From Arcicella rigui (lineage in GTDB: Bacteria; Bacteroidota; Bacteroidia; Cytophagales; Spirosomataceae), in contig NZ_JAYFUM010000005.1 of the NCBI RefSeq assembly GCF_034929435.1, forward strand, positions 1 to 64,000: a stretch of DNA of 64,000 nt, given 5' to 3'. A program made the translations under genes and the position numbers. Positions within the stretch are counted from its first letter, which is position 1. Every line of letters begins with the position of its first letter. Of this stretch, positions 1 through 7,305 are shown one piece after another. The notes beneath the pieces are model-generated. The model had not been told where the DNA came from. It made no database searches and saw only the letters and a list, made by a program, of their open reading frames with translations.

Positions 1-2
1 AA

Positions 3-53
3 ACCAATCCAGAACTGGGGAATTATTATCAACCAATTTTACCTTATTTTTGA
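3..53 (+). CDS. Possible C-terminal end of a gene entering from the left edge
   Basis: Frame 3 from the left edge reads TNPELGNYYQPILPYF and then a stop at 51-53. The residue mix looks protein-like, and the other plus frames look less so. Only 16 codons are visible, so no family can be assigned and the call rests on plausibility. It may be chance. Confidence 0.22.
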   Translation, partial: TNPELGNYYQPILPYF

Positions 54-116
54 CCAAAGAATCAAAAACAATTGAAATTCAAAAAACAACTTACACAACT
101 AAAGGGAGGGTGCCCT

Positions 117-282
117 ATTGTAACACGTAAAAAGTTTAAAGTAGTATTACAATGAGCCATTGTAATACGTAAAAATTATAAAGTAGTATAACAATGAGTC
201 ATTGTAACACGTAAAAATTATTATGTCGTGTAACAATGCTTCATTGTAATACGTAAAAATTGTAATGTAAGCTTACAATAAG
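117..282. repeat. Four tandem 42-bp palindromic units
   Basis: Units start at 117, 159, 201 and 243. The first three are exactly 42 bp and the last is cut to about 40 bp. Each begins ATTGTAAyACGTAAAAA and ends near GTrTwACAATG, so each unit is itself an inverted repeat (ATTGTAAyAC against GTrTTACAAT) around an AT-rich loop. Differences between units mostly preserve the symmetry. The array lies just beyond the 3' end of the minus-strand NtrC-type gene. It could be a binding-site array, an RNA hairpin series at the 3' end, or a selfish repeat; the sequence does not decide. Confidence 0.85.
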
Positions 283-347
283 ATTTTGTTGGTAGGTTTT
301 TGTTTGAATAATACTTGTGGAGGATTTTTGAAGTACGCTTTCAGATT

Positions 348-1679
348 TTAGGAGATGTTATATTCCTCAATTTTACGATAAAGCGTTGTTAAACCAATGT
401 TCAAAAGTCGAGCGGTTTCGGTTTTGTTGCCTTTGGTATGTTGCAGTACTTTTTGGATATGTTGCTTTTCGATGGTGTGTAAATCGAAGGAATTGAGGAG
501 ATTAGCAGATAAGTTTTCAGCAGGAAACTGAATGTTAATCGGTAAACTCTCTACGGTTAGCTGTCCGTTTTCATTCAAAATGATGGTTCTTTCAATCACA
601 TTTCTGAGTTCACGGATGTTCCCTTGCCAATCGTAATTAGTCAATTTTGTAAGGAAATCTTCTTGTAAATCAGCTATCGAAATATTGAATTTTTTAGCAA
701 AATCTTTTGCAAAAAAACGAGCCATTACTTCAATATCTGCTTTGCGTTCACGCAAGGGAGGCAGGGCAATCTGAAAAACAGACAGTCTATAAAACAAATC
801 CGAGCGAAAATGTCCTTCGTTTGCTTCTTTGCTTAAATCACGATTTGTAGCCGAAATAATTCGTACATCTACTTTTATCAGTTTGGTATCGCCAACTTTG
901 ATAAACGTTCCCGTTTCTAATACTCTTAGTAATTTAGCTTGCAAATCCAGCGACATTTCTCCGATTTCGTCCAAGAAAATCGTACCGCCGTCTGCTTCTT
1001 CAAACAAGCCTTTTTTATCTTTGGTCGCTCCTGTAAAAGCCCCAGCTTTATGTCCGAACAGTTCCGATTCCAGAATTTCTCTTGAAAAAGTAGCACAGTT
1101 TACCGCCACAAAGTTTTTTGAAGCTCTTTTACTTTCTTGGTGAATGGCGTTGGCAAATACTTCTTTTCCTGTACCTGTTTCGCCTGTTAGTAGTACGGTG
1201 GTGTCGGTTTTAGCTACTTTTTGGGCTAAACTGATGACTTCTTTAATCTGTTTAGATTTACCCAAAACCTTTTCAAAACCTTGACTTTTAGGCTGAATAA
1301 TGGGCAACTGTTTTTGTACTTTGTCCATTGCCAAACTTAGCATGGGCAATATTTTTTCGTTGTCGTCGCCTTTTACTAAATAATCAAAAGCACCATTTTT
1401 CATGGCTTTGATGCCGTCTTGGATTGTTCCGTAGGCAGTCATTACGATTATTTCAAGGCTTGGAAATTTCTCTTTAAACTTTTGAGTAAAATCAACACCA
1501 TTACCATCGGGGAGTTTTACATCAGAAAGTACTACTTGAATGGCTTGATTTTCAAGGATTTTCCACGCAGATTTTAAGTCGCCAACTTCCCAAACCGTAT
1601 AATCTTCCAACTCAATAATTCGCTTGAGTAATCCTCTTAATTGTTTTTCGTCATCAATAATTAGTACTGTTCCTTTCAT
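348..1679 (-). CDS. NtrC-family sigma54-dependent response regulator
   Basis: Three-domain bacterial enhancer-binding protein of 443 residues, the usual family length. The receiver domain (about 1-115) has the acidic pair at 9-10, phospho-acceptor Asp53 in LSDVKLPD and Lys103. The AAA+ domain has Walker A GETGTGKE at 166-173, the sigma54-contacting GAFTGA loop at 213-218 and Walker B TIFLDEIGE near 233-241. A Fis-type helix-turn-helix ends the protein (about 395-440). When phosphorylated, such proteins remodel sigma54 RNA polymerase in the cytoplasm. The start codon overlaps the stop of the upstream TPR gene by 4 bp (ATGA), so the two are translationally coupled. No cognate histidine kinase is adjacent, and its regulon cannot be read from this window. 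Confidence 0.95.
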   Translation of the reverse strand: MKGTVLIIDDEKQLRGLLKRIIELEDYTVWEVGDLKSAWKILENQAIQVVLSDVKLPDGNGVDFTQKFKEKFPSLEIIVMTAYGTIQDGIKAMKNGAFDYLVKGDDNEKILPMLSLAMDKVQKQLPIIQPKSQGFEKVLGKSKQIKEVISLAQKVAKTDTTVLLTGETGTGKEVFANAIHQESKRASKNFVAVNCATFSREILESELFGHKAGAFTGATKDKKGLFEEADGGTIFLDEIGEMSLDLQAKLLRVLETGTFIKVGDTKLIKVDVRIISATNRDLSKEANEGHFRSDLFYRLSVFQIALPPLRERKADIEVMARFFAKDFAKKFNISIADLQEDFLTKLTNYDWQGNIRELRNVIERTIILNENGQLTVESLPINIQFPAENLSANLLNSFDLHTIEKQHIQKVLQHTKGNKTETARLLNIGLTTLYRKIEEYNIS

Positions 1680-2788
1680 TTCAAAATTGCCTTTGCTTCG
1701 GCGATGGTTGATTTGTATTCGGCTATTTTTACGGCTTTTTTGGCGTACTCTTTCATTTTATCGTACTGCCCTGCACGCTTGGCGATTCTTGCCAAAGCCA
1801 TATAAGCAAGTCCGTGATAATCTTTGGTAAAACGTTCGTCGAAAGGCATTTTTACTCCTTTTAATAATAATGCTTCGGCGGTTTTATCGTCTTTCTTTTC
1901 TTTTTCTGTAATAATTCCTTTAAAAATTGTACCTGCACATTGGTACATAATACCTTTTTGTTTGAGTAATTTATTGGCAAATTCTTCGGCTTCACCATAC
2001 TTTCCTATGCCTGTAAGTGCTTCCGTTCTTTGCATCTGAAATAGTACATTTTCTGGGTATCTCTCCGTAAGTATATTGTTGTAATACAGTGCTTTAGCAG
2101 GGTTCGATTCATACTTTAAATATACATATCCGGCATAAAAAGTAGCTTCTGTTTTTACGAAAACAGTTTTGCGAGTAGCCAAATCCAATTGTTGTAAACC
2201 TAATTTTTTATTACCATCGGCAAACATCCAAATCAAAGGTTTTATCATGGAATGGGTTTCTGGATACTCCACACGGTAGTAATTATACATTCCCGAAGTA
2301 TATAAAAATTCGGGTTGTTTTTCTGTCCAATTCAAGCCTTTTTTCAAGTGCGAATAGGCTTTTTTGGCTACACCAACGGCTTTGAAAAAATCTTGATTAT
2401 CGGCATCATAAGCCGCAATATAGCCCAATGTGGCTAATTCAAAGAAGTTAGCTTCGATGTCGTCTTCGTTTTTTTCCAACATTTCTTCTGCCAAAGCTCT
2501 ACTCTGATTGAGGTAACTAAGGTAGTTTTTTTGTTGTGCAGGAAAATCTTTCAAAGGAAAATACTGTAATTCCAGTTGAATCGCCATCAAAGTATAAGAT
2601 ACTGGGTGTTGTGGATACTTGGCTTTTATTTTATGAAAAATCTCAGAGGATTCTTTAAAGTCATAAGCATACATTTTATCTAAACCTTGCGAAATTAAGG
2701 CACGAACGGCAGAATCATTTAATATTTGAGCATCACTTTTTGAGAAGATACAAAGAGAAAGAATAATGAAGCAAAGTAATTTTTTCAT
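1676..2788 (-). CDS. Secreted tetratricopeptide-repeat protein
   Basis: The start is set at 2788 because the protein then opens MKKLLCFIILSLCIFSKSDA, a clear Sec signal peptide. The longer frame from 2848 adds 20 residues that lack signal character. The mature protein (about 350 residues) is alpha-helical, with TPR-like stretches such as ALYYNNILTERYPEN and AYMALARIAKRAGQYDKMKEYAKKA, suggesting a protein-interaction scaffold in the periplasm. It overlaps the sigma54 regulator by 4 bp and probably shares its message. That pairing suggests the regulator acts on envelope functions, which is inference. No enzymatic motif was seen. Confidence 0.8.
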   Translation of the reverse strand: MKKLLCFIILSLCIFSKSDAQILNDSAVRALISQGLDKMYAYDFKESSEIFHKIKAKYPQHPVSYTLMAIQLELQYFPLKDFPAQQKNYLSYLNQSRALAEEMLEKNEDDIEANFFELATLGYIAAYDADNQDFFKAVGVAKKAYSHLKKGLNWTEKQPEFLYTSGMYNYYRVEYPETHSMIKPLIWMFADGNKKLGLQQLDLATRKTVFVKTEATFYAGYVYLKYESNPAKALYYNNILTERYPENVLFQMQRTEALTGIGKYGEAEEFANKLLKQKGIMYQCAGTIFKGIITEKEKKDDKTAEALLLKGVKMPFDERFTKDYHGLAYMALARIAKRAGQYDKMKEYAKKAVKIAEYKSTIAEAKAILK

Positions 2789-2929
2789 ATTGGAAAACGG
2801 GTAAAGCAATTGAGAGATTCTATGATGATGCTCTCCAAAATCATGCAATAATAATTTATAAAATTTGATTATTCGTTTTTAATGAAGGCTAATTCTATTA
2901 AGTAATCGTGCAATATTAGTTTTAAAATT

Positions 2930-3031
2930 TTGCTTTAGGCTGTAAGCGGTAGGCATTAGGCAAAATATTTATTTTTTCACGATAAAAAGGATTTGTGCTT
3001 ATTGCTTACAGCCTATTGCCTAAAGCAATTT
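2930..3031. repeat. GCTTTAGGC-family inverted repeat, copy 1
   Basis: The outer arms TTGCTTTAGGC (2930-2940) and GCCTAAAGCAA (3018-3028) are perfect complements. Nested inside are TGTAAGC against GCTTACA and GGCATTAGGCAA-like words. The same words recur at 3157-3190, 17033-17129, 26570-26662 and 40688-40822, always between genes. The copies at 2900 and 26570 share the leader AAGTAATCG. This is a family of interspersed imperfect palindromes. Confidence 0.8.
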
Positions 3032-3156
3032 AATGCTGCCTGATTACTTAGACTAAGTGTTTTTTCGATTTCTATACTATCACAACGCCTAATTACTTAC
3101 TTTTGTCACGCTAATTTTAAAAATAAATTTTATTTACATAATATGTACTCGTGCAA

Positions 3157-3190
3157 TAGGCTCTAAGCCTTAGGCATTAGGCAAAATACT
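3157..3190. repeat. GCTTTAGGC-family repeat, partial copy 2
   Basis: A single arm, CTCTAAGCCTTAGGCATTAGG followed by CAAAATAC, matches the left arm of the element at 2930. A CGTGCAAT word precedes it, as at copy 1. No partner arm is seen nearby, so it is a partial element. Confidence 0.6.
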
Positions 3191-3318
3191 TATAGAATTT
3201 TCTGAAACTTCTATTTTATTTTTAAGTTTAAAACGGTTAAAGTTCATTTGCACACTTGATTATGAAATGAATACAATTTGAGTGGATTTTGTAAATAGTT
3301 GATTATTAGGAGTATAAA

Positions 3319-3400
3319 ATGCTAATCGCCAATTGCTTTTTACTAAACACAGCTTAATTTGAAATACTAATCACCAATCACTTTTTTCTAATCACATTTT
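3319..3400. repeat. GTGATTGGT-family repeat, copy 1
   Basis: Degenerate words GCTAATCGCCAATTGC, ACTAATCACCAATCAC and CTAATCAC run to within a few bases of the M16 start codon. Reverse-complement words occur at 37962-38064 and same-sense words at 40845-40876. Its position in the 5' leader is unusual, because most spacer repeats here follow stop codons. Confidence 0.55.
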
Positions 3401-3402
3401 AT

Positions 3403-4638
3403 ATGATTTCATACGATTCTTTTATACTTGATAACGGACTAAAAGTATTTGTTCATCAAGATTTCTCGACACCTACTGCTGCCGTAAATATTGTGTATAA
3501 TGTTGGTTCGAGAGATGAAGAAGAACATAAAACAGGTTTTGCTCATTTGTTTGAGCATTTGATGTTTGGTGGCTCAAAAAATATCCCTTCTTATGATACG
3601 CCTTTACAGAAAGTAGGTGGCGAAAATAATGCCTTTACTTCGCCAGATATTACCAATTTTTATATTTCACTTCCTGCGGTAAATCTTGAAACGGCTTTTT
3701 GGTTGGAATCTGATAGAATGATGGCACTTTCTTTTGACCAAAAGGTTTTGGATGTACAACAGAAAGTAGTAATTGAAGAGTTCAAGCAACGCTACTTAAA
3801 TCAACCTTATGGCGATGTTTGGTTGAAACTTCGTCCTTTGGCGTATCAAGTACATCCTTATCGCTGGGCAACGATTGGCAAAGAAATTTCGCATATCGAA
3901 AATGCCGTGATGGACGATGTCCGCAACTTTTTTTATAAACATTATTTACCCAATAATGCGATTTTGGTAGTGGCTGGCCCAGTGCAAGTAGAAGAAGTAA
4001 AGCAATTAGCTAAAAAATGGTTTGAGCCAATTCCAGCAGGGAAACTTACCCCAAGAAATTTGCCCAAAGAACCCATTCAAACAAGTGCCAGATTTTTGGA
4101 AGTAGAAGCAAAAGTGCCTTCGGATGCACTCTATAAAGTGTATCATACCAAAGGACGACACGAGGGCGATTTTAATGCGATTGATTTAGCAAGTGATATT
4201 TTGGGAAGAAGTAAATCTTCAAGACTGTATAATCAATTGGTGAAAGAAAATCATATTTTCAATTCGGTAAATGCTTATGTAACGGCATCGCTCGACCCCG
4301 GTTTGTTAATTATCCAAGGAAATTTAAACAAAGGCGTAAGTATTGAAGAAGGAGACGCAGCCGTGCAAGCAGTATTGGACGAGTTTTTGAAAAATCCAGT
4401 TTCGGAAGAAGAATTACAAAAAGTAAAAAATCAAGCAGAATCAACTTTAGTTTTTTCAGAAGTAGAACTACTGAACCGTGCCATGAACTTAGCATTTGCC
4501 GCAAATGCAGGCAATGTAGAGTACGTAAACCAAGAATCAGGAAAAATACAAGCCGTAACGGTGGACGATATTAGTACACAATCGCAACTAATACTCAAGA
4601 AAGAAAACTGCTCTACGATGTATTATCGGGCAGGGTAG
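3403..4638 (+). CDS. M16 family zinc peptidase (pitrilysin/processing peptidase-like)
   Basis: A single-unit M16 protein of 411 residues. The inverted zinc motif HxxEH is intact as HLFEH at 48-52, and the third zinc ligand is expected at Glu125 or Glu126 in VVIEEF, about 74 residues downstream as is usual for the family. A C-terminal M16C-like domain covers about 165-350. No signal peptide is visible, so it is probably cytoplasmic or periplasmic by another route. M16 peptidases often occur as an active/inactive pair, and no second subunit is next to it. The coding frame starts directly after a repeat. Substrate unknown. Confidence 0.92.
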   Translation: MISYDSFILDNGLKVFVHQDFSTPTAAVNIVYNVGSRDEEEHKTGFAHLFEHLMFGGSKNIPSYDTPLQKVGGENNAFTSPDITNFYISLPAVNLETAFWLESDRMMALSFDQKVLDVQQKVVIEEFKQRYLNQPYGDVWLKLRPLAYQVHPYRWATIGKEISHIENAVMDDVRNFFYKHYLPNNAILVVAGPVQVEEVKQLAKKWFEPIPAGKLTPRNLPKEPIQTSARFLEVEAKVPSDALYKVYHTKGRHEGDFNAIDLASDILGRSKSSRLYNQLVKENHIFNSVNAYVTASLDPGLLIIQGNLNKGVSIEEGDAAVQAVLDEFLKNPVSEEELQKVKNQAESTLVFSEVELLNRAMNLAFAANAGNVEYVNQESGKIQAVTVDDISTQSQLILKKENCSTMYYRAG

Positions 4639-4704
4639 GAGTCTTTGACTATGAAATACCATTGAAGATTCAGATAGATAAACAATAGGTTTTTCCTATT
4701 TACC

Positions 4705-5508
4705 ATGAATAATTTCCAAAACAAAATAGTTTGGATTACAGGAGCTTCGTCGGGCATTGGCGAAGCTCTTGCGTATCAGTTTGCTAAAGAAGGAGCAAAA
4801 TTAGTACTTTCGGCAAGGCGAGAAATGGAATTGCAAAGAGTCGCCAATGCCACTGGACTTGGTGCTGATAAAGTATTAGTCTTGCCAATGGATATGTTGA
4901 ATTTTGATGTTTTTCCTGAGAAAGTAAAAACGGTGTTGGAACACTTCGGACAAATTGATGTAATTGTGCAGAATGCAGGCATTACGCAACGCTCTTGGGT
5001 AAAAGAGACAGATTTTAAAGTCTATCGAGACATTATGGAACTGGATTTTTTCAGTACTGTGTCATTTACGCAAGCAATTCTTCCCCATTTTAGCGAAAGA
5101 AAAACAGGACATTTTGTAGCGATTAGTAGCGTTGCAGGAAAAATCGGAACGCCTCTGAGAAGTGGCTACTGTGCTGCCAAACACGCTATGATTGCATTTT
5201 TTGATTCATTAAGGGCAGAAGTTTGGCAAGAAAATATACAAGTAACGGTGATTTGTCCGGGGTATATCAATACGCCTATTTCTTTAAACGCATTGGATGG
5301 CAAAGGAAATGTGCATGGGAAAATGGATAAAAACCAAAGTCGTGGCATGAGTGCCGAACGCTGTGCCGAGAAGATTGTAAAAGCCGTAAAAGCGAACCAA
5401 AAAGAAGTATATATCGGCGGTTGGTACGAAGTAATGGGTGTATATCTAAAACGCTATTTTCCTGCTGTGGTTTATAAATTGGTTCAGAAAGTAAATGCTG
5501 AGAAATAA
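4705..5508 (+). CDS. Short-chain dehydrogenase/reductase (SDR)
   Basis: Classical SDR of 267 residues with a Rossmann fold. The nucleotide-binding motif TGASSGIG is at 12-19, NAG at 90-92, catalytic Ser142 in AISSVAG, and Tyr155/Lys159 in YCAAK, so the catalytic set is complete. Arg38/Arg39 after the second strand favour NADP(H) as cofactor. The sequence style resembles DHRS7-type SDRs, but the substrate cannot be read. It follows the M16 gene by 66 bp on the same strand and may be co-transcribed. Its stop codon lies in the outer arm of a 98-bp inverted repeat shared with the convergent amidohydrolase gene. Confidence 0.93.
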   Translation: MNNFQNKIVWITGASSGIGEALAYQFAKEGAKLVLSARREMELQRVANATGLGADKVLVLPMDMLNFDVFPEKVKTVLEHFGQIDVIVQNAGITQRSWVKETDFKVYRDIMELDFFSTVSFTQAILPHFSERKTGHFVAISSVAGKIGTPLRSGYCAAKHAMIAFFDSLRAEVWQENIQVTVICPGYINTPISLNALDGKGNVHGKMDKNQSRGMSAERCAEKIVKAVKANQKEVYIGGWYEVMGVYLKRYFPAVVYKLVQKVNAEK

Positions 5509-5604
5509 TTTGGGATTGTGGATGTCAGATTTCGGATGTCAGCTTTCAGCAAATGGATTTTATAAATCCGACATCCGATAGCCGACATCCGACATCAAAT
5601 TATT
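5507..5604. repeat. ATTTCGG-family inverted repeat between convergent genes
   Basis: Words such as GGATGTCAGATTTCGGATGTCAG in the left half are answered by ATCCGACATCCGATAGCCGAC in the right half around a TTTTATAAATC centre. The outermost arms, AATTTG and CAAATT, carry or touch both stop codons. Its symmetry and position fit a bidirectional terminator or 3' RNA stabiliser. Related elements lie at 25488-25674, 31623-31782, 42600-42674, 45451-45529 and 51613-51650. Confidence 0.8.
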
Positions 5605-6925
5605 TTCCCACACTACTCTTTCCAGTATTCATATCCATATAGTCCACCACCAAGCTTGCCATTGATTTCATGCCGAGTACAAAGCCACCTTCGTCGATAT
5701 AAAAGTCGGGTGTGTGATGTGGTGCTGTTTCTGAAACGGGTTTGCCTTTTGGAGCTCCGCCCAAGAAGAAGAAAACACCCGGTACTTTTTGCTGATAGAA
5801 AGCAAAATCTTCCGCACCAGTTACGGCTGCTGTGATGGAAACATTTTCTTTTCCGGCTACGCTTTCTAAAGTAGGAACCATTTTTTCAGTAAGTGCCACG
5901 TCGTTATAAGTAACAGGACACATTCTTGAAATATTTATTTCGGCTGTTGCTCCTGCACTTTCAGCGATATTAGTTGTAATTTGCGTCATGCGGGCGTGAA
6001 TCATATCTTGAACGGCTGGGTCTAAAGCTCTAATCGTTCCGTTCATGCTGATTTCTTCTGGAATGATATTACTTCTTACGCCACCATTAATTTGCCCGAC
6101 AGTTACTACCGCTGCTGATTCCGTTACAGGTAAATTTCTACTGACAATCGTTTGTAAGCCCATGATTACTTGAGAAGCCGTCACGATTGGGTCAACACTC
6201 GACCATGGATACGCTCCATGCGATTGCTTTCCTTTGATTTTAATTTTAAACCAGTCAGAACTCGCCATTGTACCACCCGGACGGTACTTGATTTTTCCGA
6301 TTTCAGTTTGTGCATTGATGTGCAAACCAAAAATTACATCTACTTTAGGGTTTTCTAAAACACCTTCTTTAATCATCAAAGCTGCTCCTCCTTCTTCTCC
6401 TTCGGGTGCTCCTTCTTCGGCAGGTTGGAAAATAAATTTCACAGTACCTTTCAAGTCATTTTTCATAGAAGCCAAAATTTCGGCTGTTCCCATCAAAATC
6501 GCCACGTGTGTATCGTGTCCGCAGGCGTGCATAATACTTACTGCTTGACCATTGTATTCGCCCGTAGCTTTAGAAGCAAAAGGAATATTTACACGTTCTT
6601 TCACAGGAAGTCCGTCCATATCAGCACGAAGAGCCACTACTGGGCCGGGTCTTCCACCTTTCAAAAGTCCTACAACTCCTGTTTTTCCAACGCCAGTTTT
6701 TACTTCAAAACCCAGCGAACGAAGGTGTGCGGCTACTTTTTCAGCAGTTTTAAATTCACGGTTCCCAAGTTCTGGATTTTCATGGAAATCTCTTCTCCAT
6801 GCTACTACTTTCGATTCAAGTGTTTCTGCTTTTTGAGAAATTTTGGCTTTTAGCGTGTTTGTTTGCCCAAATGATGTTGAAAGAGAAAGTATCAACAGTG
6901 CCGCAGGCATGATTATTTTTTTCAT
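5600..6925 (-). CDS. Secreted M20-family amidohydrolase
   Basis: 441 residues with a Sec signal peptide (1-20, ending TSFGQ). M20D-type metal motifs are present: ALRADMDGLPV at 98-108, MHACGHDTH at 132-140 with Cys135 and His137, and the acidic pair Glu170/Glu171 in FQPAEEG. A lid/dimerisation domain is expected in the middle, and the late GAEDFAFY motif is present. The family hydrolyses N-acyl amino acids, hippurate-like compounds or IAA conjugates; here the enzyme would act in the periplasm or outside the cell. It is monocistronic, convergent with the SDR gene. The exact substrate is unknown. Confidence 0.93.
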   Translation of the reverse strand: MKKIIMPAALLILSLSTSFGQTNTLKAKISQKAETLESKVVAWRRDFHENPELGNREFKTAEKVAAHLRSLGFEVKTGVGKTGVVGLLKGGRPGPVVALRADMDGLPVKERVNIPFASKATGEYNGQAVSIMHACGHDTHVAILMGTAEILASMKNDLKGTVKFIFQPAEEGAPEGEEGGAALMIKEGVLENPKVDVIFGLHINAQTEIGKIKYRPGGTMASSDWFKIKIKGKQSHGAYPWSSVDPIVTASQVIMGLQTIVSRNLPVTESAAVVTVGQINGGVRSNIIPEEISMNGTIRALDPAVQDMIHARMTQITTNIAESAGATAEINISRMCPVTYNDVALTEKMVPTLESVAGKENVSITAAVTGAEDFAFYQQKVPGVFFFLGGAPKGKPVSETAPHHTPDFYIDEGGFVLGMKSMASLVVDYMDMNTGKSSVGK

Positions 6926-7305
6926 TGAATAGTTTGATTTTAAAGATGAAATTTAGATAAATCTACCATTAAAATCATTTACTCCCAAACTTCCAGTGGC
7001 TTCAATCGTGTTTTTGTATTCAAAAAAATACATTAAGTACAATCTGTGACAAGTTATACTTATTTGCTTTTTTCAAAACATAAGTAGAAAATCTGTGTTT
7101 TTATTCTGTATTTCTTCTTTGCTAAAACCAAATTAAGATTGCCCAATCGTTACATCTACAAAATAAAATATGTTTTTTTTTACGATTGTGTAAACTATAT
7201 CTTCTTTTTTCTCGTTTAGTTGCTACAATAATAGTTGTTGTAGCAATATTATGATTGCATATCAACTATTTTGTTTTCATAAATCACATCATAAACTAAA
7301 CAAAA
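6926..7305. other. Divergent regulatory spacer before susC
   Basis: 380 bp of AT-rich DNA between the amidohydrolase and the divergent SusC gene. It contains one good operator candidate (7220-7246) and a near-match to the Bacteroidota -7 element, TATTTTG, at about 7269. No ORF or RNA gene was recognised. Confidence 0.6.
7220..7246. promoter_or_regulatory. Candidate operator upstream of susC
   Basis: Perfect 9-bp arms TTGCTACAA and TTGTAGCAA are separated by 9 bp. The element ends about 60 bp before the SusC start codon. That size and position fit a dimeric DNA-binding regulator. No regulator gene is adjacent, so the binding protein is unknown. Confidence 0.45.

Larger units (their letters stand above)
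2789..3402. other. Repeat-rich spacer upstream of the M16 peptidase
   Basis: About 610 bp without a convincing gene. It holds two copies of the GCTTTAGGC-type repeat (2930-3031 and 3157-3190) and one GTGATTGGT-type repeat (3319-3400). Between them is AT-rich sequence with no recognisable promoter motif. The divergent promoters for the TPR gene and the M16 peptidase must lie here. Confidence 0.7.

Noticed and set aside
117..282. CRISPR array
   Set aside because: Units are directly adjacent without unique spacers, are themselves palindromic, and no cas gene is in the window.
2789..2848. Longer start for the TPR protein
   Set aside because: The added 20 residues (MHDFGEHHHRISQ...) would place charged and His-rich sequence in front of a clean signal peptide.
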